Assembly: GCA_018385335.1 (NCBI GenBank)
Contig: JAHAZN010000052.1
Location: forward strand, 1-64,000
Reading direction: 5' to 3'
Length of the DNA stretch: 64,000 bases
Origin: Prevotella sp.
GTDB taxonomy: Bacteria > Bacteroidota > Bacteroidia > Bacteroidales > Bacteroidaceae
Of this stretch, positions 1 through 7,200 are shown piece after piece. The position numbers and the translations under genes are program-made. Below the pieces are notes generated by a model that saw only the letters and a list, made by a program, of their open reading frames with translations, was not told the DNA's origin and made no database searches. Within the stretch, counting starts at the first letter, position 1. Each line of letters begins with the position of its first letter.

Positions 1-55
1 AAGCCCGCTTGCGCCGATGGTACTGCAATGCAATGTGGGAGAGTAGGAGGCCGCC
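1..55 (+). rRNA. rrf: 5S ribosomal RNA, 3' end only
   Basis: The window opens inside a 5S rRNA. The core GCGCCGATGGTACTGC followed by GTGGGAGAGTAGG and a closing GCCGCC is the conserved 3' half of bacterial 5S rRNA. The 5' half lies outside the window. A strong hairpin and T-run follow directly, as expected at the end of an rRNA operon. The exact 3' end is approximate to a few bases. Confidence 0.9.
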
Positions 56-63
56 TTTTTTTG

Positions 64-105
64 AACTTGCCTTGTGACAGTAGTGTCATGAGGCAAGTTT
101 TTTTA
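64..105 (+). terminator. rRNA operon terminator
   Basis: A 9-bp perfect stem (AACTTGCCT at 64-72 with AGGCAAGTT at 91-99) encloses a second 5-bp stem (TGACA at 75-79, TGTCA at 84-88). A run of T residues follows. It lies just after the 5S rRNA end and before the lemA promoter. Confidence 0.85.
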
Positions 106-199
106 TGTCCTTTTGCTTGAGAATAGGTTTTTGAGGCTTTCTTATTATAGATAAATGTTAAATAATCATCTTTTTATTCTGTGATTGATATTTTGGCAT

Positions 200-207
200 T
201 ATCTTTG
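200..207 (+). promoter_or_regulatory. -7 promoter element for lemA
   Basis: TATCTTTG matches the Bacteroidota -7 consensus TAnnTTTG. It predicts a transcript start near 214 and an untranslated leader of roughly 47 bases before the lemA ATG. I see no good -33 TTTG at the usual spacing, so only the -7 box is claimed. Confidence 0.55.
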
Positions 208-260
208 CTATGTACAATTAAGTATTCATTTTTTTATTAATCGTTTAATTTACAAGTATT

Positions 261-824
261 ATGAGTTCTGGAATGATTGTCTTATTTGTCCTTTGTTTTA
301 TCGTAGGACTTTGTATTGTATGCTACAATAACCTGGTAAAGCTTCGCAATAATCGTGAGAATGCCTTTGCCAATATTGATGTACAGTTGAAGCAGCGTCA
401 TGATCTTATTCCTCAGCTCGTTGCTACCGTGAAGGGTTATGCAGCGCATGAGAAGGAGACCTTGGCAATGGTGACTAATGCGCGAGCTGCTGCAATGGGA
501 GCCACCAGTATCAATGATAAGATTGCTGCAGAGAATGCGCTCTCAACTGCTTTGGCAGGCTTGAGAGTTTCATTAGAGGCTTATCCTGATCTTAAGGCTA
601 ATCAGAACTTCCTACAGTTACAGGGTGAAATCGCTGATGTAGAGAACAAGTTGGCTGCTACACGTAGATTCTTCAACTCAACGACGAAGGAGTTGAATAA
701 TGCTGTACAGACCTTCCCTTCCAATCTCCTGGCTGGTATCTTTGGCTTCCATAAGGAACCGATGTTTGAGATTCCACAGCAGGACCGTGCAGCATTAGAT
801 AAAGCACCTGAAATAAATTTCTGA
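261..824 (+). CDS. lemA: LemA family membrane protein
   Basis: The protein has 187 residues. A single N-terminal membrane helix (about residues 4-22) is followed by the LemA core, seen as YNNLVKLRNNRENAFANIDV and then a long helical region that opens with QLKQRHDLIPQLVATVKGYA. LemA proteins are small anchored proteins with a four-helix soluble domain, and their biochemical role is unsettled. The gene sits 18 bases upstream of an M48 peptidase gene, a pairing found in many bacteria where LemA accompanies an HtpX-like protease, so the two are probably co-transcribed from the promoter at 200-207. Length and start are typical. Family assignment is firm; function is not. Confidence 0.9.
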   Translation: MSSGMIVLFVLCFIVGLCIVCYNNLVKLRNNRENAFANIDVQLKQRHDLIPQLVATVKGYAAHEKETLAMVTNARAAAMGATSINDKIAAENALSTALAGLRVSLEAYPDLKANQNFLQLQGEIADVENKLAATRRFFNSTTKELNNAVQTFPSNLLAGIFGFHKEPMFEIPQQDRAALDKAPEINF

Positions 825-842
825 TATTAAGACTCCACTCTG

Positions 843-1853
843 ATGAAGTATGTAGGAATGCACACACAGATACAGCGCAATAATATTTTGAGTATTGTGC
901 TGTTGATGTTGTTCCCTTTGATTATCCTTGCTACTATTTGGGGATTCTTAGCCATTTTGAATTACCTTACGAATACAGCAGATACCCTTGATGAGAATGG
1001 CTACACGGTGAACTATCTTGATGTTGCTTACGTCAATGAACAGTTTGTCAGTACCATTCCATGGGTGATAGGATTGGTAGGTATCTGGTTTGTCATTGCC
1101 TATTTTGCCAACAGTTCGATGGTGAAGCAGGCGACAGGTGCCCGCTCGTTAAGCAGACGTGAGAATCCACGGGTATATAACATTGTGGAGAACCTGTGTA
1201 TGACCTGTGGGATGGATATGCCAAAGATCAATGTGGTAGATGATCCCCAGTTGAATGCCTTTGCCAGTGGTATCAGTAAGAATAGCTATACCGTGACGGT
1301 GACCACAGGTTTGTTGGATTTGTTGGATGATGATGAGTTGGCCGGGGTCATAGGTCATGAGCTCACTCACATCAGGAATCGCGACACACGTCTCTTGATA
1401 ACAAGTATTATCTTTGTAGGTATCATCTCCACGGTGATGACATTGACCATGCGTATGGCTTATTATATGCTGTTGAGTGGAGGCGGTCAGCGACGAGATA
1501 AGGATGACAGGAACAATGGTGCGGGATTATTGGTGATACTCATTATCGGATTCATCTGTAGTGCGATAGCCTATTTCTTCACCTTGCTCACCCGTTTTGC
1601 CATCTCCCGCAAGCGTGAGTACATGGCTGATGCCGGTGGTGCAGAACTCTGTGGCAATCCTTTGGCTCTGGCTTCGGCTTTGAGAAAGATCTCCGGTGAT
1701 CCCGGTTTGCAGCATGTCAACAGAGATGATATTGCACAGTTGTATATTATCCATCCCAAGAATCTCTCGCAGGGTTTGATGAGTATGGTGAATTCACTGT
1801 TCAGTACCCATCCGAGGACAGAGGAACGTATAAGAATACTGGAACAGTTCTGA
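843..1853 (+). CDS. M48 family membrane zinc metallopeptidase (HtpX-like)
   Basis: The protein has 336 residues with two N-terminal membrane helices (about 15-42 and 70-90) and the zinc-protease motif HELTH at residues 172-176, where His172 and His176 bind zinc and Glu173 is catalytic. More hydrophobic segments follow around 190-215 and 228-250, then the third-ligand region REYMADAGGAELCGNP. The C-terminal STHPRTEERIRIL is typical of HtpX/M48B proteins. The role by family is quality control of misfolded inner-membrane proteins. It is in an operon with lemA and ends at the shared hairpin 1861-1890. An alternative start lies five codons later (858). I leave the htpX symbol off because the N-terminus is longer than in E. 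coli HtpX. Confidence 0.88.
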   Translation: MKYVGMHTQIQRNNILSIVLLMLFPLIILATIWGFLAILNYLTNTADTLDENGYTVNYLDVAYVNEQFVSTIPWVIGLVGIWFVIAYFANSSMVKQATGARSLSRRENPRVYNIVENLCMTCGMDMPKINVVDDPQLNAFASGISKNSYTVTVTTGLLDLLDDDELAGVIGHELTHIRNRDTRLLITSIIFVGIISTVMTLTMRMAYYMLLSGGGQRRDKDDRNNGAGLLVILIIGFICSAIAYFFTLLTRFAISRKREYMADAGGAELCGNPLALASALRKISGDPGLQHVNRDDIAQLYIIHPKNLSQGLMSMVNSLFSTHPRTEERIRILEQF

Positions 1854-1860
1854 TAAACAG

Positions 1861-1890
1861 AAAACGCAAGTTCAAGAGAACTTGCGTTTT
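1861..1890 (+). terminator. Bidirectional terminator between M48 peptidase and tRNA-Met
   Basis: A perfect 13-bp inverted repeat (AAAACGCAAGTTC at 1861-1873, GAACTTGCGTTTT at 1878-1890) has a 4-base loop. T-runs flank it on both strands, so it can end the lemA operon transcript and the opposing tRNA transcript. Confidence 0.85.
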
Positions 1891-1895
1891 TTTAG

Positions 1896-1968
1896 TTGCG
1901 GAGGCAGGACTCGAACATGCGACCTCCAGGTTATGAGCCTGGCGAGCTACCAACTGCTCCACTCCGCG
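1896..1968 (-). tRNA. tRNA-Met (CAT), initiator type
   Basis: Read on the minus strand, the gene folds as a cloverleaf with anticodon CAT. The first acceptor position is C1 opposite A72, the unpaired end that marks initiator tRNAs; positions 2-7 pair perfectly. The D-arm GAGCAGTTGGTAGCTC is also initiator-like. Two oddities appear. The anticodon stem has A29-U41, G30-C40, G31-C39 instead of the usual three G-C pairs, and the T-stem GCATG/CCTGC carries one U-C mismatch. The CCA end is not encoded. It has its own promoter (1992-2023). Confidence 0.88.
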
Positions 1969-1991
1969 ATGTTATTTCTTCTAAGCGGTTG

Positions 1992-2023
1992 CAAAGGTAC
2001 TATGATTTTTTGAGATATGCAAA
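1992..2023 (-). promoter_or_regulatory. Promoter of the tRNA-Met gene
   Basis: On the minus strand, TACCTTTG (plus strand CAAAGGTA, 1992-1999) is a perfect -7 box. TTTG (plus CAAA, 2020-2023) lies 20 bases upstream as the -33 box. Spacing and both boxes match the Bacteroidota sigma-ABfr consensus. Confidence 0.75.
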
Positions 2024-2095
2024 TAATTCCTCTATTATTTTTCACTTTCGCCTTTCTAGCTATTCTTTGTTGCTGAAAAAGTTTTTATCTGATGA

Positions 2096-2127
2096 TTTGC
2101 ATATTTCAAATAGAATGCCTAATTTTG
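2096..2127 (+). promoter_or_regulatory. Promoter of the tetR-fabG cluster
   Basis: The -33 box TTTG (2096-2099) and the -7 box TAATTTTG (2120-2127) are 20 bases apart. The predicted transcript start is near 2134, giving a 40-base leader to the tetR ATG. No other clear promoter is seen before tamB, so this one may drive several genes. Confidence 0.7.
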
Positions 2128-2161
2128 CACAGCGTAATTAAGTTGTGCAATATAACGGAAT

Positions 2162-2169
2162 AAGGAGGT
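2162..2169 (+). promoter_or_regulatory. Strong Shine-Dalgarno site of tetR
   Basis: AAGGAGGT sits 5 bases before the ATG at 2175. Most genes in this window lack a recognisable Shine-Dalgarno sequence, as is usual in Bacteroidota, so this near-perfect anti-16S match stands out and fixes the start codon. Confidence 0.7.
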
Positions 2170-2174
2170 AAGAT

Positions 2175-2768
2175 ATGTCTATTTCAAAAACTCGTCAGAA
2201 ATTAGTGGATGTCGCTCGTCAGCTGTTCGCTAAGAATGGTATGGAGAACACCACGATGAATGATATTGCTATGGCATCAGGCAAGGGTCGTAGAACTCTC
2301 TATACCTATTTTAAGAGTAAGGAAGATGTTTATACCGCAGTGATAGAGAGTGAACTAGAGCGTCTTTCTGATAGGTTGGATGAGGTGGCGGCAAAGCGTA
2401 CGCGCCCGCAGGACAAGATTATTGAACTTATCTATACCCATCTCAACATGATTAAGGAGACAGTGGTGCGCAATGGTAACTTGCGTGCTGAGTTTTTCCG
2501 TAATATTTGGATGGTGGAGAAGGTACGCAAGAACTTTGATGAAGATGAGATAGAACTTTTCCGTAAGGTTTATGCAGAAGGTAAGGACGATGGTGAGTTT
2601 GATATAGAGAATATCGACCTCGTGGCTGACATCACTCACTACTGTATCAAGGGGTTGGAAGTGCCCTATATCTATGGTCGTCTTGGTCATGGGATGACCG
2701 AAGAGACCAGTAAACCCCTGGTTGCCAAGGTTGTTTATGGAGCCTTAGGTAAGAGCCTTATTCGTTAG
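2175..2768 (+). CDS. TetR/AcrR family transcriptional regulator
   Basis: The protein has 197 residues. The N-terminal helix-turn-helix (about residues 8-55) shows the family pattern RQLFAKNGMENTTMNDIAMA followed by GKGRRTLYTYFKSKEDVY. The rest is an all-helical ligand-binding and dimerisation domain with no recognisable ligand signature. It lies 76 bases upstream of fabG on the same strand, with its own promoter and an unusually strong ribosome binding site. By position it probably controls itself and the fabG gene, perhaps sensing an acyl or lipid ligand, but that is inference. Family assignment is firm. Confidence 0.88.
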   Translation: MSISKTRQKLVDVARQLFAKNGMENTTMNDIAMASGKGRRTLYTYFKSKEDVYTAVIESELERLSDRLDEVAAKRTRPQDKIIELIYTHLNMIKETVVRNGNLRAEFFRNIWMVEKVRKNFDEDEIELFRKVYAEGKDDGEFDIENIDLVADITHYCIKGLEVPYIYGRLGHGMTEETSKPLVAKVVYGALGKSLIR

Positions 2769-2844
2769 GTATACACTGGCTACAGGAACAAAGAGAATTT
2801 TGATTATCAATCAACAATATTTATTTTTCATAAAACAGAAAAAA

Positions 2845-3603
2845 ATGGGATTATTATCAGGTAAGACAGCTCTTATTACAGGAGCTGCACGAGGCATCGG
2901 TAAGGCCGTTGCCATCAAGTTTGCTCAGGAAGGTGCCAATATTGCCTTCACCGATCTTGTGTTAAATGATGAGATGGCTGCAGGTCTGGAAGCTACCCGT
3001 AAGGAGATTGAGGCGCTTGGCGTGAAGTGTAACGCTTATGCAGGCAACGCTGCCGACTTTGCTGAGACCGAGGCTGTGGTAGCTAAGATCAAGGAAGATT
3101 TTGGAAGCATTGACGTTTTGGTTAACAATGCCGGCATCACCAAGGATGGTCTGATGTTGCGTATGACCGAGGCACAGTGGGACCAGGTGCTTTCTGTCAA
3201 TCTTAAGAGTGCCTTCAACTTTATCCATGCCTGTGCTCCTATCATGTTGCGTCAGCGTGGAGGTTCTATCATCAACATGTCGAGTGTTGTGGGTGTGCAC
3301 GGCAACGCAGGTCAGTGCAATTACTCAGCTTCAAAGGCAGGTATGATCGGATTGGCTAAGTCAATAGCTCAGGAGCTCGGTCCTAAGGGTGTTCGTGCCA
3401 ACGCTGTTGCTCCCGGTTTCATTGAGACAGCCATGACAGCCCAGTTGCCCGAGGAGGTGCGTAACGACTGGATGAAGAAGATTCCTCTTCGCCGTGGTGG
3501 TAAGGTAGAAGACATTGCCAACGTATGTCTCTTCCTGGCTTCTGATATGTCAAGCTACGTATCTGGTCAGGTTATCCAGATTGATGGTGGAATGAACATG
3601 TAA
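2845..3603 (+). CDS. fabG: 3-oxoacyl-[acyl-carrier-protein] reductase FabG
   Basis: This 252-residue short-chain dehydrogenase reduces beta-ketoacyl-ACP with NADPH in type II fatty acid synthesis in the cytoplasm. The Rossmann motif TGAARGIG is at residues 12-19, NNAG at 94-97, the catalytic serine in NMSSVVG near 146-147, and Tyr160-xxx-Lys164 in YSASK. The C-terminal DMSSYVSGQVIQIDGGMNM is the classical FabG ending. I chose the ATG at 2845, which begins MGLLSGKTALIT, because upstream in-frame codons encode a non-conserved AT-rich extension. The gene follows tetR and precedes a pseudouridine synthase by 3 bases. FabG paralogues with other substrates exist, so the exact substrate is very likely but not proven. 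Confidence 0.88.
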   Translation: MGLLSGKTALITGAARGIGKAVAIKFAQEGANIAFTDLVLNDEMAAGLEATRKEIEALGVKCNAYAGNAADFAETEAVVAKIKEDFGSIDVLVNNAGITKDGLMLRMTEAQWDQVLSVNLKSAFNFIHACAPIMLRQRGGSIINMSSVVGVHGNAGQCNYSASKAGMIGLAKSIAQELGPKGVRANAVAPGFIETAMTAQLPEEVRNDWMKKIPLRRGGKVEDIANVCLFLASDMSSYVSGQVIQIDGGMNM

Positions 3604-3606
3604 TCT

Positions 3607-4269
3607 ATGATTCCTCTTTACGAAGACAATCATGTGATTATAGTATATAAGGAAAGCGGAGAGATTGTCCAGGGCGATAAGACTGGCGATACTCCGCTTT
3701 CGGACATTGTGAAAGCTTATCTGAAGGAGAAGTATCAGAAGCCGGGCAATGTCTTCCTTGGTGTCGTACATCGTTTAGACCGCCCCGTGAGTGGACTGGT
3801 GATTTTTGCGCGCACATCTAAAGCATTGTCACGCCTCAATGAGATGTTTCGTGTTGGTGATATTCACAAGACCTATTGGGCGATAACCCAGTCGGCTCCC
3901 TCGGAGAATGAGGGTGAGCTTGAACATTGGCTGGTGCGCAATGAGCGTCAGAACAAGAGTTATGCCTATACTCGTGAGGTGCCTGGTTCCAAGCGCGCAG
4001 TGTTGCGTTATCGTCAGTTGGCTCAGGGCGAGCATTACAGTCTTTTAGAAGTGACGCTCCTCACCGGCCGTCACCATCAGATACGTTGTCAGTTGGCTGC
4101 CATGGGCTGTCCTATCAAGGGCGACCTGAAGTATGGAGCGCACCGAAGCAATCCTGATGGCAGTATCTCTCTTATGTCGCGGCGCGTCGAGTTTCTTCAT
4201 CCGGTGAGCAAGCAGCCCATCAGTGTAGAGGCACCACTTCCTGTCGATAGTTTGTGGACAAAGTTTTAA
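3607..4269 (+). CDS. RluA-family RNA pseudouridine synthase
   Basis: The protein has 220 residues with the RluA signature HRLDRPVSGLVIFARTSKA; Asp58 in HRLD is the catalytic aspartate. The later GRHHQIRCQLA block is the second family motif. There is no N-terminal S4 domain, so it is a short RluA/RluC-like enzyme that converts uridine to pseudouridine in rRNA or tRNA. Its target cannot be told from sequence. It begins 3 bases after the fabG stop and is followed by tamB after 27 bases, so it is probably part of the same transcript. Confidence 0.87.
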   Translation: MIPLYEDNHVIIVYKESGEIVQGDKTGDTPLSDIVKAYLKEKYQKPGNVFLGVVHRLDRPVSGLVIFARTSKALSRLNEMFRVGDIHKTYWAITQSAPSENEGELEHWLVRNERQNKSYAYTREVPGSKRAVLRYRQLAQGEHYSLLEVTLLTGRHHQIRCQLAAMGCPIKGDLKYGAHRSNPDGSISLMSRRVEFLHPVSKQPISVEAPLPVDSLWTKF

Positions 4270-4296
4270 TCATATATCCTACGTATAGGGCATCGC

Positions 4297-7200
4297 ATGA
4301 AAAAGGTATTTCTCTGGATAGGTCTTGTCCTGCTCAGTCCCGTTCTTCTCTTCCTGTTGTTGACATTACTCATCTATATGCCTCCTGTACAACGATGGGT
4401 AGTGGGACAGGTGACAGCTTATGCTACAGAGGCAACGGGGATGCAGGTGAGTGTGTCTGGCGTATCGTTACAGTTTCCTTTAGACTTAAGCATCCATGAT
4501 TTTCTTGTTGTAGAAGACCATGATACGGTGGCATCCGTGGCCCGTCTTGTTGTGGACGTGCAACTGATGCCATTGGTGGAGCAGAAGGTGCTCCTCAATG
4601 CCTGTGAACTTAACGATGCCAAAGTCAACACTTCTGATATGATCGCCTCTGCGCGGGTGAAGGGCAGTCTGAAGCGCTTAGCCCTCCTTGCCAACAGCAG
4701 AGGTAACCTACCTGTGGGCATCCATCTTCAACAACAGTCGGTAGCCATAGGCAACATCATCCTCGACGGTGCCCGTCTCGATGTCGCATTGAGTGATACC
4801 GTCCCGCCCGACACTTCCACTACCCCAACACTATGGAAGATTGCCGTTGATGAGTTGAAGGTCAGTCGCTCTCTGCTCAGCCTTCATCTTCCTGGTGATA
4901 CGCTACAGTTGGATGCCACACTCAACAAAGCCATGGTCTATCAGACCCATATTGACCTTGGTGATGCCCGCTATACCGTAGGTCGTCTTGACCTTTCTGA
5001 TGGCGCCCTCGCCTTCAATAATCATTACGAGCCCACTGCCCAAGGGTTCGATCCCAATCATATCGCCCTCTCCTCCATCTGCTTACAGATAGACTCTGTC
5101 CTCTATCGCAGCATAGCACCCAAGGACAGCAGTTCGCAGGGAGGACAGATTGTCAGTCTGTCGCTCCGCGAGCTCCGTCTCAGGGAGAAGAGCGGTCTGG
5201 TACTCAGTCATGCAGAAGGTAACATCGCGATGGATACGCTCCGTCTTAGCGTTCCGTCGTTCCGTCTCCTCACCCCCAGCTCCACCCTCAGTGCCGAGAT
5301 GAAGATGGATCTCAACGCTTTCGACGAGCATCATCCCGGTCAACTTTTTGCCTGTGTCGATGCTGCCGTCAGCAAAGAAGATGTCCATCAGTTTGTGGGT
5401 ATTGCCGATGCACGTGTAGCCCATGAGTATCGTAATTTCTTTGCGCGCTACCCCGACCATCCGCTCACCCTCAAGCTGTGCGTTGATGGCAATCTTCAGC
5501 AGGCCTATCTCCGCACTTTTGATTTCCGCCTTCCCACCGCCTTTGAGATGACCGCAGAGGGAAAGGCCATCCAACCTATGGATGCCAAGAAAATCAAAGG
5601 TCAGCTGTCCCTACGTGCCAAGACCCACAACCTCAGTTTCCTCATGGGACTACTCCCCCGTTCCGTCGCCTCCAGCTACCGCATCCCCTCTGGTATCTCT
5701 CTTGATGCCAAGGCCGTTGTCAATGGTCCACATTACGATTTGCGGATGATGCTTCGCGAGGGTGAGGGTAGCGTGAAGACAGAAGCGAAGGTGAATACCG
5801 ATGTCATGGCCTATCAGGCACAGATGGATATCCACCGTCTCAATCTCCATCACTTCATGCCCAAGGACTCCCTGCGTCATCTCACAGCCCAGTTGACGCT
5901 CTCAGGACGAGGTACCGATATCAGGTCAAAACACTGTCTTGTTGACCTTCAGGCAGAGCTTCAACAATTAGAATATGGTTCGTGGTTATTAGACCAGGTG
6001 CATGCTGTTGCTGGTTTAAAGGATGGGGTAGGCCATCTCACCCTCGACAGCCACAATGCTCTTCTCGATGGACATATCGGTCTCGATGCGCTGTTGAGCA
6101 AGCAGCGAGTGGAGGCCACCCTGGGTGCCGATGTGCGCAAGGCCGACCTCTATCAGTTGCGTGTGATGGACCGTCCTTTCGAGGTTGGTGTGTGCGCACA
6201 TATTGACATGTCTTCCGACCTAGAGCAGACCCATCGCCTCTTAGGCACTGTCAACGACCTTACTATCCGTGATGAGGCAAAGACCTACCGTCCCGCCTCC
6301 TTGGATGTAGATATCCTCACCTGTCCCGACACCACATGGGCGAAGGTGAACAGTGGCGATTTCTTCCTCGATCTTGCAGCGTCGGGTGGGGTAGAGCAAC
6401 TCAGCAACCAAGGCAATCAGCTCCTCGCCCAACTTCAGGATCATGTGCGTCAGCGCATCATCGACCAGAACTCCCTCCGTGCCCTCCTGCCCGTGATAAA
6501 GATGCAGATGAACAGTGGTCAGGAGAACCCCGTGGCAGCCTTCCTGCGCATGAATGGCCTCACCTTTAAAGACCTCGCATTCAGTTTAGATGCCTCGCCC
6601 GAGAAAGGTATCAACGGAAGAGGAATCCTCCATTCCCTTGTCTATGACAGCACCCGTATAGACACCATAGAGTATCATCTTGTTCAGACAGGCACCAAGC
6701 TCACCTTCAACGGTCATGTGGAGAACAACAAGAAGAACCCCCAGTTTGTCTTTAAGACCTTGTTTGATGGAGAGCTCCTTGAGCGTGGAGCCCAACTCAA
6801 TGTCACCTACTATGATGCAGACAATGTGATAGGAGCACAGTTGGGTGCCAAGGCAGAGATGTGCGACAGTGGACTATATGTCCACCTCCTTCCCTACCGT
6901 CCCATCCTGGGCTATAAGGAGTTTAATCTCAACCACGACAATTTTGTGTTCATGGGTGCCAACAGGAAGATACAAGCCAAGATCGACCTTATCGCTGATG
7001 ATGGTACAGGTGTGAAGATCTATTCGGAAGACCAGGATCCCACGATGCTGCAGGATATCACCGTCAGTCTCAACAAGTTTGACCTTGCCAAACTCACTTC
7101 AGTCCTTCCTTATGCTCCCCGTATGAGTGGTCTGCTCAACGGCGATTTCCATATCCTCCTTGATGCCGATGAGCGTATCTCTATGCTCTCCGATATGTCG

